Shown in pieces: positions 17,043-26,081 of a stretch of DNA of 64,000 bases. Made by a program: the position numbers and the translations under genes. Position 1 is the first letter of the stretch. The number at the start of each line of letters is the position of its first letter. The DNA is from Acidimangrovimonas pyrenivorans (lineage in GTDB: Bacteria; Pseudomonadota; Alphaproteobacteria; Rhodobacterales; Rhodobacteraceae), in the NCBI RefSeq assembly GCF_042643245.1, contig NZ_JBHRSK010000013.1:62001-126000 (forward strand), given 5' to 3'. The notes under the pieces are model-generated. The model had not been told where the DNA came from and did no database searches. It saw nothing but the letters and a program-made list of their open reading frames with translations.

Positions 17043-18484
17043 CGGGCCAGTGCCTCGGTCAGGATCGCCTTCAACTTGGCCCGGAGGCTTTCGACCGAGG
17101 TCTCGGTCTTGCGCAGGTCGGCCAGCAGGACCTCGGGGTCACCGTGATCCTCGACCTCCTGTCGCGGGTTCTTGATGTCGAGGTTGAAGCCGCGCTCGCG
17201 GATCTCGTCGATCGAGACCTTCCAGGCACGCTCGCCTTCCTCTCGGCCCTGACGCTCGGCCCCGCCCCACCAGGCGGCGCAATCGTCCAGATGCTCCAGT
17301 CGGATCGGTCGGGTCATGGAATAGGCCTTCTGGCCCTCGGGCACGCGGTGTTCCCAATACCAGACGTCCTGCGTCGGCTGACCCTTCTCGAAGAACAGAA
17401 GGTTGGTGCCGATCGAGGCATAGGGGCGGAAGACCGAGTTGGGTAGGCGCACGATGGTGTGCAGGTTGCACTCGGTTAGCAGGTGTTCCTTGAGCCGGGT
17501 CTTCACCCCCTCGCCGAAGAGCGAACCGTCGGGCAGGACGACGGCGGCACGGCCGTGAGGCTTCAACAGGCGGATGATGAGGGCGAGGAAGAGGTCGGCG
17601 GTCTCGCGGGTCTTGAACTGGGGGAAGTTGTTCTCGATCCCGTCCTCTTCCTTGCCGCCGAAGGGCGGGTTGGTGAGGACAATGTCGACGCGCTCGTCCC
17701 GGGTCCAGCTGATCAGCGGGCGGGCGAGGGTGTTGTCATGGCGCACCCAGCTTGGCTCCTCGATGTTGTGGAGGAGCATGTTGGTGGTGCAGAGCATGTG
17801 GGGCAGGGGCTTCTTCTCGACGGCGCGGAGCGAGCCCTGCATCAGCGCTTCGTCCTCCGGGCGCTTCACGTAGCGCTCGCGCATGTGGCGCATGGCGCAA
17901 GTGAGGAAGCCGCCGGTGCCGCAGGCCGGGTCCATTAGGATCTCGCCCGGATGGGGGTCGATCTGCTGGACCATGAAGGAGGTGACGGCGCGGGGGGTGT
18001 AGTATTCGCCGGCGTTTCCCGCATTCTGCAGATCGTTCAGCAGCTGTTCGTAGAGGTCGCCGAAGTGCTGGCGCTCCTTGAGGTTGTTGAAGTCGACCTC
18101 GTTGATCTTGTTGATCACCTGCCGCATCAGCTGGCCGGATTTCATGTAGTTGTAGGCGTCCTCGAAGACCGAGCGGACGACACGGGCGCGGGGCGTTGCC
18201 GCGAGAAGGTCCTTCAGTTTGGGGAACAGGTCGTCGTTGACGAAGTCGAGGAGTTCGTCGCCGGTGATGCCCTCCGGATCGGCCGCCCAGGCGCGCCATT
18301 GCAGCGTTGCGGGTATCGGCGATCGGTAGTCGTCCTTCATAATCTCGAGCGACTGATCCTGATCGTCGATGATCTTGAGGAAGAACATCCAGACGAGCTG
18401 TGACAGGCGCTGGGCGTCGCCGTCGACCCCGACATCCTTGCGCATCGTGTCCTGGATCGACTTGACAAGCGTTCGCATCGACAT
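17039..18484 (-). CDS. hsdM: Type I DNA methyltransferase HsdM
   Basis: The protein has 481 residues. A helical HsdM N-domain (TLVKSIQDTMRKDVG to about residue 150) precedes an N6-adenine methylase. The AdoMet motif is DPACGTGGF (185-193) and the catalytic NPPF is at 272-275, so it methylates adenine. Together with HsdS it gives host-protective methylation, and with HsdR it forms the restriction complex. It starts 3 bases after the glycosylase-like gene and overlaps hsdS by four. All key residues are present, and nothing looks broken. Confidence 0.96.
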   Translation of the reverse strand: MSMRTLVKSIQDTMRKDVGVDGDAQRLSQLVWMFFLKIIDDQDQSLEIMKDDYRSPIPATLQWRAWAADPEGITGDELLDFVNDDLFPKLKDLLAATPRARVVRSVFEDAYNYMKSGQLMRQVINKINEVDFNNLKERQHFGDLYEQLLNDLQNAGNAGEYYTPRAVTSFMVQQIDPHPGEILMDPACGTGGFLTCAMRHMRERYVKRPEDEALMQGSLRAVEKKPLPHMLCTTNMLLHNIEEPSWVRHDNTLARPLISWTRDERVDIVLTNPPFGGKEEDGIENNFPQFKTRETADLFLALIIRLLKPHGRAAVVLPDGSLFGEGVKTRLKEHLLTECNLHTIVRLPNSVFRPYASIGTNLLFFEKGQPTQDVWYWEHRVPEGQKAYSMTRPIRLEHLDDCAAWWGGAERQGREEGERAWKVSIDEIRERGFNLDIKNPRQEVEDHGDPEVLLADLRKTETSVESLRAKLKAILTEALAR

Positions 18485-18487
18485 GGG

Positions 18488-19054
18488 TCAGTATCCTTGA
18501 AGCTTCGCAAAGACCGCAGCCTCGATATCGCATATCCGGAGGTGCGGATGATCTTCAGCTACAGTATTCAGAATGGTGCGGCAGTCGGACAGGAAAGCCT
18601 CGTAACCACCTGCTGTCTCGGCATAACCCAGCGCACCACGGATCACGCTGTCGAATATCACAGCTTTCTCCGGAGCAAGAAATCGCACCATCTTGGACGC
18701 AAAAGATTGTCCCAGCTGGTTCAATTGCCGGAGAACCTCTACAGCCTCCGCGGGTTTATCCTGCTCGAGAAGCATCTCCGAATGTTGTAGAGATACTGCA
18801 ATTCGCTCAGGCGGATTCTTCTGATTGAAACGCCCAACGAAGCGATGGCCACCACCCCACCGAATTACATCGGCGGCGAATTTTGCTGCACGGGGCACAG
18901 GGAAATCTGACGCGATCAAGGCCTGACCCTCAGCCTCGAGCCGGCCTGGCGCTTCCCAATTCTTTCGGTGACTTTCAAGAAGAATAGGTATCTCTGCTGA
19001 CGCAATCTCTAATCTGACGAACTTCAGGCGTCCGTCGTGCAGCAGAATCGTCAT
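18488..19054 (-). CDS. OGG/HhH-GPD-like protein in RM operon
   Basis: The protein has 188 residues with no membrane segment. The stretch GQSFASKMVRFLAPEKAVIF followed by DSVIRGALGY resembles the helix-turn and catalytic region of 8-oxoguanine glycosylase-like (OGG/HhH-GPD) proteins, where a Lys and a downstream Asp act on the base. Here K of SKMVRF and D of FDSVI would be the candidates. The gene fits between hsdR and hsdM with gaps of only 2 and 3 bases, so it is co-translated with the restriction system. A role in base excision or in sensing modified DNA is inference, and the family call is moderate. Confidence 0.5.
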   Translation of the reverse strand: MTILLHDGRLKFVRLEIASAEIPILLESHRKNWEAPGRLEAEGQALIASDFPVPRAAKFAADVIRWGGGHRFVGRFNQKNPPERIAVSLQHSEMLLEQDKPAEAVEVLRQLNQLGQSFASKMVRFLAPEKAVIFDSVIRGALGYAETAGGYEAFLSDCRTILNTVAEDHPHLRICDIEAAVFAKLQGY

Positions 19055-19056
19055 GG

Positions 19057-21513
19057 CTACGCGGTGTCCTTGTAAAGGGCGGATTGAAGGTCGCGAACGG
19101 CCTGCTGATAGGCCGGTCTTCCCCCGAAAGCGCGGACGAGTTCAAGGGGCGTTCCCATATGGGCGAAGGGGTCGATGCTGAGGACGTTGGTATCGTCGAG
19201 GTTCAGGACGCCCTCGTCGGCGTATTTCGCGAGAAGGGCTTCCAGAACCGCCTTCGCCGTTTCGCCGTATTTGCCGAAGGCGTTGCGCTTGCGAACGTTG
19301 TTGGCGCGTTCCTGGCGGGTCAGGGGCTTGGCGTCGAAGGCGACGTGGCAGACAAGGTCGAAGGGATCGAGGTCCTTGCCCAGCTCGGCACCGATCACCC
19401 CGAGATCGAGCCCTTCCTCCGCCAGTTCCTCGACGATCGCCTGCTTCTGGTCCTCGGAGTTCCAGCGCCGAAGGAAATCGTCGAGCGATGCGAAGTGGCG
19501 GTGCAGCGCGCGCTTGGTGAAGTCGCGCAGGCTCTCGGTCACCAGCTTGCCGCTCGTATCGAGATACTGGATCCGCTCTGCGACGATGCTGGCCCCCACG
19601 CCGTCGACATAAATCTTTCGGCGGGGCTCTCCGGTGGTCTCGATCGCTCCGGGGCCGAGATCGACCGGCTCCGATCCGGCAGAGGGGTCGGCGGGAATGG
19701 TTTCGAGCGGAGTTTCCTCTTCCTCGGGCGCCACTTCGTCCGGTTCGTCCGGAGGAACCATCGGATCCTCCGCGCCCGGCTCATAGATTTGCACGGGATC
19801 ACCATCGAACTCCGGGTCGGCGAAGTGGTTGGTCGCCCCACGGAAGTCCATGAGCGTGAAGTAGTATTTCCCGGTATCCGCATGAACCCGGGTTCCGCGC
19901 CCGACGATCTGCTTGAACTCGGTCATCGACCCGATTTCCCTGTCGAGGACGATGAGGCGACAGGTCTGCGCGTCCACCCCGGTGCTGAGCAGGCGGGAGG
20001 TGGTGACGACCACCGGGTAGGTTGCCTCCGGGTCGATGAAGTTGCTGAGCTGGTCGAGCCCTTCCTTGTCGCTTCCGGTGATCCGCATCACGTAGCGTGC
20101 GTTCTTGGCGACGAGATCCTCGTTCTCGTTGATCAGCGCCTGGCGCATCCGGGCGGCGTGTTCCTGGTCGACGCAGAAGATGATGGTCTTCTGGAACCTG
20201 TCTCCGCTTTCCTTGAGGAACTGCGACACCCGCTTCGCGACCAGCTTGGTGCGGTCGTCGATGACGAGGGTGCGGTCGAAATCCTTAGTGTTGTAGAGGC
20301 GATCTTCGACCTCATTGCCGTCGCGGTCGAGCTGACCCTGCTCGGGGCGGTAACCTTCGACATCCCTGTCGATATGGCACTTGATGACCTTGTAAGGGGC
20401 AAGGAAGCCGTCGCTGATCCCTTCCTTGAGGGAGTAGCTGCAGATCGGCTGGCCGAAGTAATTGATGTTCGAAACGTATTCCGTCTCTTTCGGGGTCGCA
20501 GTCAGGCCGATCTGGGTCGCACCTGAGAAGTGTTCGAGGATCTCGCGCCATGCGGAGTCATCGGCGGCGCTACCCCGGTGGCATTCGTCGACAATGATGA
20601 GATCGAAGAAGTCGGGCGAGAGTTCCCGGTAGATCTTCTGTGCGTCTGTCGGGCCGGTCAGCGCCTGGTAGAGCCCCAGGTAGATCTCATAAGCGGTGTT
20701 GATGCGCCTCTTGCGATCCATCGCGAGGGTCACGTTTTCGAGGCTGCCGTCCGGCCGTTCTATCGTCTTGGCGTTTGTCGAGAGCTTTGCCATTGCGCCA
20801 ATGAAGGGACGGAAATCGTTGACCATGGTCTGGTCGACGAGGACATTCCGGTCGGTGAGGAAGAGAACGCGCTTTTTCGCACCGGCCTTCCAGAGCCGCC
20901 AAATGATCTGAAAGGCGGTGAAGGTCTTGCCCGTCCCGGTGGCCATCACGAGCAGCAGGCGATCCTGCCCCTTGGCGATCGCTTCAACGGCCGCGTTGAT
21001 GGCGTTCATCTGATAGTAGCGAGGCGCCTTGCCGTCATCGTAGTAATTCTGGAATGCGATCGCGGCTTGCGGCTCCGTCAGCCCCTTCCAGATCTCATAA
21101 CGGCGTTTAAGGTCTTCCGGCGAAGGAAAGTCTTCGAGTCCGATTGTCGTTTCCATCGAAGCCGACTGGCCGGTCTTGTCGTGGAAGATGAAGCCGTCCC
21201 CGTTCGAGGAGAACGCGAAGGGCACCCTCAGCATCTCTGCATAGGTGAGCGCCTGCTGCATCCCGTCGCCGAGGGCGTGGGACTTGTCCTTGGCCTCGAT
21301 AATAGCGATCGGGATGTTGGGTTTGAGGTAGAGGACGTAGTCCGCCCGCTTCTTCCTGCCGCGCCAGGTCATGGGGCCTCGGACGATGATGCGTCCGTCG
21401 GTCAGGGTTTTCTCTTCAGAAATCTGCGTCTGTAGATCCCAGCCCGCGCGCTGCAGAGCTGGGGTTATGAACTTGCTACAGACATCGCGCTCGGAAAGTG
21501 AAATGACCTGCAA
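19057..21513 (-). CDS. hsdR: Type I restriction endonuclease HsdR
   Basis: The protein has 818 residues. The N-terminal nuclease has ADYVLYLKPNIPIAIIEAK (Asp58, Glu73, Lys75). The SF2 translocase has Walker A MATGTGKTFTA (190-200), DECHRG (about 310), GLTATPKETE, a TTSRLLSTGVDAQTC stretch and QIVGRGTRVH. The C-terminal domain is of the EcoEI-R type. It translocates DNA with HsdM-HsdS bound and cuts away from the site. The start is TTG 21513, since an in-frame stop lies 21 bases upstream and no ATG is close. The AGGGAG sequence abuts the TTG, so initiation may be weak. It is the first gene of the operon. Confidence 0.93.
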   Translation of the reverse strand: MQVISLSERDVCSKFITPALQRAGWDLQTQISEEKTLTDGRIIVRGPMTWRGRKKRADYVLYLKPNIPIAIIEAKDKSHALGDGMQQALTYAEMLRVPFAFSSNGDGFIFHDKTGQSASMETTIGLEDFPSPEDLKRRYEIWKGLTEPQAAIAFQNYYDDGKAPRYYQMNAINAAVEAIAKGQDRLLLVMATGTGKTFTAFQIIWRLWKAGAKKRVLFLTDRNVLVDQTMVNDFRPFIGAMAKLSTNAKTIERPDGSLENVTLAMDRKRRINTAYEIYLGLYQALTGPTDAQKIYRELSPDFFDLIIVDECHRGSAADDSAWREILEHFSGATQIGLTATPKETEYVSNINYFGQPICSYSLKEGISDGFLAPYKVIKCHIDRDVEGYRPEQGQLDRDGNEVEDRLYNTKDFDRTLVIDDRTKLVAKRVSQFLKESGDRFQKTIIFCVDQEHAARMRQALINENEDLVAKNARYVMRITGSDKEGLDQLSNFIDPEATYPVVVTTSRLLSTGVDAQTCRLIVLDREIGSMTEFKQIVGRGTRVHADTGKYYFTLMDFRGATNHFADPEFDGDPVQIYEPGAEDPMVPPDEPDEVAPEEEETPLETIPADPSAGSEPVDLGPGAIETTGEPRRKIYVDGVGASIVAERIQYLDTSGKLVTESLRDFTKRALHRHFASLDDFLRRWNSEDQKQAIVEELAEEGLDLGVIGAELGKDLDPFDLVCHVAFDAKPLTRQERANNVRKRNAFGKYGETAKAVLEALLAKYADEGVLNLDDTNVLSIDPFAHMGTPLELVRAFGGRPAYQQAVRDLQSALYKDTA

Positions 21514-21958
21514 CTCCCTGCTGCCTACCGTTTACCAGACTACGCCCGGTAGTTGCAGTGACAAGTCAGTTTGCCAAGACAATTGCGAAGGCTTCCAGTT
21601 CTATTGGGAGAGGGAGGGCTGAAGTTCGACCGAAACGGCCGGTTCGGCGCCTCGTTCTTTCGAAGATCAGCACTTCCTTCGACGCGGAATCCATATTTTA
21701 CAGAGAGTTATCTGGTGGGGTTTCCGTCCAAGACGGACCTCCGCTACCATTCTTCTCCCTTGTTTCTCTGGACTTCCTCGCTTGGGTGGGGGCGTGGCCT
21801 TTGGTCGTCACGGAACGGGCGGCGCCAAGGTTGAAGGGTGCGCTTCCCGCCTTGACGCTCCATGCGATCTTCCCGCTGGACGGTGGAGTCCGGCCGCGGT
21901 CCGGGCCCTTGTCGCGCATTGCCGGGACTGCCGCCTGTCCTGTCCTGTTCGTCGCCGG
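21514..21958 (+). other. Non-coding stretch at island edge
   Basis: These 445 bases separate the defence island from the YrdB-like gene. No ORF with a ribosome site, tRNA, direct repeat or integrase scrap was seen. GC content rises across it. It should contain the promoter of the restriction operon near 21540-21600. No terminator was recognised. Confidence 0.5.
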
Positions 21959-22291
21959 TCATACCGCCTCCAAGGCCACGGCCAGTGCCAGTTGAACCGC
22001 CGCGACGACGGCCAGGGCGGCGGCCAGGCTCCTGTCGCCGGTCGACAGCAAGGCGCCTGCCGCCGAGGCAAAGATCGCGATCTTGAACAGCAGCAGCGCC
22101 GGCATCCTCAGCCGGCCCGGGGCGCTCGGGGCGGCGAAACGCGCCCACAGGATCGCGATCACGGCGACGCAGAGCGCCGCCGCCAGAAACCTGGGGACGA
22201 GACTGTCGAACCGCATCCAGCCCCAGCGCCCGAAGGCCGCCAGGGCCGCCAGTTCGACGAGAAAGGCCAGGGACTGCTGTAGCGCGCTCAT
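21959..22291 (-). CDS. YrdB-family (DUF2568) membrane protein
   Basis: The protein has 110 residues from ATG 22291, chosen over 22348 because AAGGAACAAG precedes it. It has four hydrophobic segments: LAFLVELAALAAFGRWGW, FLAAALCVAVIAILWA, MPALLLFKIAIFASAAGALL and AALAVVAAVQLALAVALE. The WARFAAPSAPGR loop after helix 2 matches the W-x-x-F-x-A-P-x-A signature of YrdB/DUF2568 inner-membrane proteins. Their function is unknown. It stands alone between two gene-free stretches. Confidence 0.8.
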   Translation of the reverse strand: MSALQQSLAFLVELAALAAFGRWGWMRFDSLVPRFLAAALCVAVIAILWARFAAPSAPGRLRMPALLLFKIAIFASAAGALLSTGDRSLAAALAVVAAVQLALAVALEAV

Positions 22292-22348
22292 GCCGACTTG
22301 TTCCTTGCTCCGGCGGCGAGCATAGCCGGAGACCGCGGCGCATATCAT

Positions 22349-22716
22349 GCGGAATTCGAGAAATCACAGATCACGACCGACGGGATCATCCGCCCCGTTG
22401 CGGGGGGATAGGGCTCTGCCCCTGTTGCGAATCCCGGAGGTTGCCATGTCCGAAAGCCGTCTAGCCCGGGCTGCCGCCTGTCTGCCGTGCCACCGGGCCG
22501 GGCGGTCGTGGCGCAGTCATGACGGGCGACGGAACAGGCCGCGGCGACGGGTTTCCCGGTCGTCGCGCCCGGCCTTGCCGGGGGGCGCCCAGCAGACCCG
22601 CGACCAACTGACCGGCCTTCGCGGGCGCAGGTGTCGCGATCCCTGGTCCTGGTGCCCCGCGGATCGACGATCGGCTGCCGTCAAGGACCGCGGAGGGGCG
22701 CGCTCCGCATCGAAGG
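22349..22716 (+). other. Non-coding stretch before GlpR-like operators
   Basis: About 370 very GC-rich bases upstream of the GlpR-like operon. An ATG at 22446 preceded by GGAGG opens a short Arg-rich frame with no protein-like features, so no gene is called. The 3' end leads into the triple operator. Confidence 0.5.
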
Positions 22717-22770
22717 TTCAAGTGAACGCCAAGAAAGCTTCATGTGAACGCAGAGAAATCTTCACATGAA
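22717..22770 (+). promoter_or_regulatory. Three palindromic operators at 22-bp spacing
   Basis: TTCAAGTGAA (22717-22726), TTCATGTGAA (22739-22748) and TTCACATGAA (22761-22770) share the palindrome TTCA-N2-TGAA. The starts are exactly 22 bp apart, about two helical turns, so all three face the same side of the DNA. They sit just before the DeoR/GlpR-type gene and are very probably its own binding sites for autoregulation of the transporter operon. Confidence 0.8.
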
Positions 22771-22817
22771 TCCGGGACTTCATGCCGGGAAGAAAACGGC
22801 AGCAGGATCTCGGCAAC

Positions 22818-23591
22818 ATGGCCTCCCTCTCGGAACGCCAGCGTGACATTCTCGGGCGGGTCCGCGCCGCGGGCCATGCCGAGATCGGGGCGCTGGCGCG
22901 CCTCTACGACGTCTCGCCGCAGACGATCCGCCGCGATGTCAACGCGCTCTGCGCCGCCGACGCGCTGCGCCGGGTCCATGGCGGGGTTGAACTGCCGCGC
23001 CAGGGCGCGAACCTGCATTATGCCTCGCGCCGCAGCCTGAACGAGGGCGCCAAGCGCGCCATTGCCGAGGCCTTCGCCGCGCTGATCCCCTCGGGCGTCT
23101 CTCTGGCGGCGTCGATCGGCACCACGCCGAGCTACGCGATCCAGGCGCTGGAGGGCCAGCGCGACCTGACCATCCTGACCAACAACCTCAATGTCGCGAT
23201 CTGCGCCTGCGACCGCGAGAGCTGGCAGGTGCAGCTGCCGGGCGGCACCGTGCGCCCCGACGACCGCGACATCCTCGGCCCCGGGGTCGAGGCGTTCTTC
23301 GCCCGCTACCAGGTCGATTTCGGCGTCTTCGGGGTGGGCGGCGTGGCCGAGGACGGCACATTGCTGGACTTCACCGAGGAAGAGGTCGCCGCGCGGCGGG
23401 CGATCGCGGGCAATTGCCGGCGCTCGGTGCTGCTGCTCGACCGCACCAAGTTCGGCCGCCCGGCCCACGTCCGCGGCGGCCACCTGACCGAGGTCGACCA
23501 CGTCATCTGCGACGCGCCCCTGCCCGGGGCGCTGGCCGCGGCGCTGGCGGCCCGGGGCGGGGAAATGACGATCACCGGAGAGGCACAATGA
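22818..23591 (+). CDS. DeoR/GlpR-family repressor
   Basis: The protein has 257 residues from ATG 22818 (MASLSERQRDILGRVRAAG). An ATG at 22782 is possible but lies only 12 bases from the last operator. The N-terminal winged helix reads IGALARLYDVSPQTIRRDVN, followed by the RVHGGVELP linker of the family. The C-terminal sugar-phosphate-sensing domain has SIGTTPSYAIQAL, TNNLNVA and GVGGVAEDGTLLDFTEEEV, closest to GlpR proteins. It should repress the transporter operon until a phosphorylated sugar or polyol binds. Its stop overlaps the ATPase gene. Confidence 0.88.
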   Translation: MASLSERQRDILGRVRAAGHAEIGALARLYDVSPQTIRRDVNALCAADALRRVHGGVELPRQGANLHYASRRSLNEGAKRAIAEAFAALIPSGVSLAASIGTTPSYAIQALEGQRDLTILTNNLNVAICACDRESWQVQLPGGTVRPDDRDILGPGVEAFFARYQVDFGVFGVGGVAEDGTLLDFTEEEVAARRAIAGNCRRSVLLLDRTKFGRPAHVRGGHLTEVDHVICDAPLPGALAAALAARGGEMTITGEAQ

Positions 23592-24724
23592 CGAAGGAAA
23601 CCGTTCCGGGGCGCGAGATCCGTCTCGACGGCATCGCCAAGCACTGGGGCGAGACCACGGCGCTGCACGGCGTCGAGGTGAGCGCGCCGGCCGGCAGCTT
23701 TACCGCGCTTCTCGGCCCCTCGGGCTGCGGCAAGTCCACGCTGCTGCGCATCGTCGCCGGGCTCGAGGACCCCAGCGAGGGCCGGGTGCTGATCGGCGGC
23801 GAGGACGTGACCCTGCGCCCCGCCGACAAGCGCAACCTGTCGATGGTGTTCCAGTCCTACGCGCTGTTTCCGCACCTGTCGGTGGCCGAGAATATCGGCT
23901 TCGGCCTGCGCACCCGCCGGGTGCCGAAACCGCAGCGGGCCGAGCGGCTGGCGAAGGTGGCCGAGCTGCTGGGTCTTTCGCCCTATCTCGACCGCAAGCC
24001 GGCGCAGCTGTCGGGCGGCCAGCAGCAGCGGGTGGCGCTGGGGCGGGCGGTGATCTCGGAACGCCCGGTCTGCCTGATGGACGAGCCGCTGTCGAATCTC
24101 GACGCCAAGCTGCGCCAGTCGATGCGGGCCGAGCTGCGGGCGCTGCAGCGCAGCCTGGGCTTCACCATGCTCTACGTCACCCACGACCAGGTCGAGGCGA
24201 TCACGATGGCCGACCAGGTCGTGCTGATGAACGCCGGCCGGATCGAGCAGGTGGCGCCGCCGCATGACCTTTACGAACGCCCCGCCACCGTCTTCGCCGC
24301 GCGCTTCATCGGCACGCCGCCGATGAACATCCTGCCGGCGCAGGCGCTGGGGCCGCTCGGCCAGCGGATCGAGGCCGCCGCCGGCCGGCGGCTGCAATTC
24401 GGCATCCGTCCCGAGGCGCTGCGGGCGCAGCCCGAGGGCGCGCTGGAGCTGGCGGTGACGGGCGGCGAGTATCACGGCGCCGACGCGCTGGTGCAGGGCC
24501 GGATCGGCGGTGCCGAGGTCCTGATGCGCGTCCCCGGCCAGGCGCTTCCCGCCGCCGGCACCGCGCTGCGGCTGGCCCTCGTGGCCGACGATCTTCACCT
24601 CTTCGACGCGGATACGGGGCTTCGGGTCGACCTGCCCCAGCTCGCGTCGCTGATCGCCCGACCGGACGACCCGGCGGGTGCCTCCGGCGCAACGGCGCCT
24701 TTCACCAACCGGAAGGATACCTGA
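23588..24724 (+). CDS. Sugar ABC transporter ATPase, UgpC/MalK type
   Basis: The protein has 378 residues from ATG 23588, preceded by GGAGAGG and overlapping the repressor stop. Walker A is GPSGCGKST (43-51), the Q-loop FQSYALFPH, the signature LSGGQQQR, Walker B VCLMDEPLSNLDAK and the switch His in YVTHDQVEA. A regulatory OB-fold domain follows from about residue 240 (FIGTPPMNILPAQ, then FGIRPEAL), as in UgpC and MalK. It powers import by the permease pair encoded downstream. The substrate is a sugar, polyol or glycerol phosphate; the GlpR-like repressor slightly favours a polyol or phosphate ester. Confidence 0.92.
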   Translation: MTKETVPGREIRLDGIAKHWGETTALHGVEVSAPAGSFTALLGPSGCGKSTLLRIVAGLEDPSEGRVLIGGEDVTLRPADKRNLSMVFQSYALFPHLSVAENIGFGLRTRRVPKPQRAERLAKVAELLGLSPYLDRKPAQLSGGQQQRVALGRAVISERPVCLMDEPLSNLDAKLRQSMRAELRALQRSLGFTMLYVTHDQVEAITMADQVVLMNAGRIEQVAPPHDLYERPATVFAARFIGTPPMNILPAQALGPLGQRIEAAAGRRLQFGIRPEALRAQPEGALELAVTGGEYHGADALVQGRIGGAEVLMRVPGQALPAAGTALRLALVADDLHLFDADTGLRVDLPQLASLIARPDDPAGASGATAPFTNRKDT

Positions 24725-24727
24725 TCC

Positions 24728-26011
24728 ATGTTCGGACCTCTCTTCAAGGGTGCCGCGACCGCCGCGGCGCTTGCCCTCCTCGCGGCGGTCCCCGCGCGCG
24801 CGGTGGACCTGCAGTTCTACTTCCCCGTCGCCGTCGGCGGCGGGGCGGCGAAGACCATCGAGTCGCTGGCCGACGAATACATGACGGCCCATCCCGACGT
24901 GAAGATCGACGCGATCTACGCCGGCTCGTATCAGGACACGATCGCCAAGGTGATCACCGCCGCGCGCGGCGGTAACGCGCCGCAGATCGCGGTGGCGCTG
25001 TCGGTCGACATGTTCACGCTGCTCGACGACAACCTGATCCTGCCCTTCAACGACTATGCCAAGGGCGCGGAGGGCGAGAAGTGGCTCAAGGGCTTCTACC
25101 CGGCCTTCATGAAGAACAGCGAATTGGACGGCAAGGTCTACGGCATCCCGTTCCAGCGCTCGACCCCGGTGCTCTACTGGAACAAGGACGCCTTCAAGGC
25201 CGCGGGCCTGAACCCCGACAAGGCGCCCGCCAACTGGAAAGAAATGGTCGCCGACGGCATGAAGCTGACCAAGCGTGACGCCGACGGCAACGTCACCCAG
25301 TGGGGCGTGCGCATCCCGACCTCGGGCTTCCCCTACTGGCTGTTCCAGGGCCTGGTGGCCGAGAACGGCGGCAAGCTGGTCAATGCCGAGGGCACCGAGA
25401 CCTATTTCGACAGCAAGCCGGTGGTCGACGCGCTGCAATACCTCGTCGACCTGTCGGCCAAGGACAAGGTGATGGAGCCCGGCATCATCGACTGGGGCGC
25501 GACGCCCAAGGCCTTCTTCGAGGGCCATGCCGCGATGATGTGGACCTCGACCGGCAACCTGACCAACGTGCGCAAGAACGCGCCGTTCCCGTTCGGTGTC
25601 GCCATGCTGCCGGCCAACAAGTCGCGCGGCGCGCCGACCGGCGGCGGCAACTTCTACCTGTTCAAGGGCTCCTCGCCCGAGCAGCTGACCGCCGCGGTCG
25701 ACTTCATCAAGTGGATCACCGCGCCCGAGCAGTCGGCCAAGTGGACCATGGCCACCGGCTATGTCGCCCCGCGCCCGGCCACCTGGGATACGCCGGTGAT
25801 GAAGAAATACGCCGCCGAGTTCCCGCCGGTCCTCGTCGCCCGCGACCAGCTGCAATACGCGGTGGCCGAGCTTTCGACGCATGAGAACCAGCGCGTGACC
25901 AAGATCTTCAACGACGCGCTACAGGCCGCGATCACCGGCCAGAAGACGCCGCAGGCGGCGCTGACGGAAGCCCAGAAGAAAGCCGACGCCGTCCTCGCCG
26001 CCTATCGCTGA
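24728..26011 (+). CDS. Sugar-binding protein, UgpB-like
   Basis: The protein has 427 residues. A Sec signal peptide ends near LLAAVPARA (about residue 25), so it is periplasmic. The rest is a family 1 solute-binding protein: VDLQFYFPVAVGGGAAKTIE, VYGIPFQRSTPVLYWNKDAF, an APTGGGNFYLF loop and a C-terminal AQKKADAVLAAYR. The layout is closest to UgpB-type proteins. It captures the substrate for the permeases encoded next. A strong stem-loop immediately follows the gene. Confidence 0.9.
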   Translation: MFGPLFKGAATAAALALLAAVPARAVDLQFYFPVAVGGGAAKTIESLADEYMTAHPDVKIDAIYAGSYQDTIAKVITAARGGNAPQIAVALSVDMFTLLDDNLILPFNDYAKGAEGEKWLKGFYPAFMKNSELDGKVYGIPFQRSTPVLYWNKDAFKAAGLNPDKAPANWKEMVADGMKLTKRDADGNVTQWGVRIPTSGFPYWLFQGLVAENGGKLVNAEGTETYFDSKPVVDALQYLVDLSAKDKVMEPGIIDWGATPKAFFEGHAAMMWTSTGNLTNVRKNAPFPFGVAMLPANKSRGAPTGGGNFYLFKGSSPEQLTAAVDFIKWITAPEQSAKWTMATGYVAPRPATWDTPVMKKYAAEFPPVLVARDQLQYAVAELSTHENQRVTKIFNDALQAAITGQKTPQAALTEAQKKADAVLAAYR

Positions 26012-26030
26012 GGCGCGGACCACGACAGCT

Positions 26031-26055
26031 TGCGGGGCCGTCCGGCGGCCCCGCA
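26031..26055 (+). terminator. Stem-loop after binding-protein gene
   Basis: TGCGGGGCCG / CGGCCCCGCA form a perfect 10-bp stem around TCCGG, 20 bases after the stop. There is no U tract, so it is more likely an mRNA-stabilising or partial attenuation element than a full terminator. Confidence 0.6.
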
Positions 26056-26081
26056 TCCACCGATCACGAGGGGAAAACGGG

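Noticed and set aside
22446..22769. Short plus-strand gene with GGAGG before ATG 22446
   Set aside because: The product is Arg/Pro-rich with no structure-like pattern, and the frame runs through the operators of the next gene.
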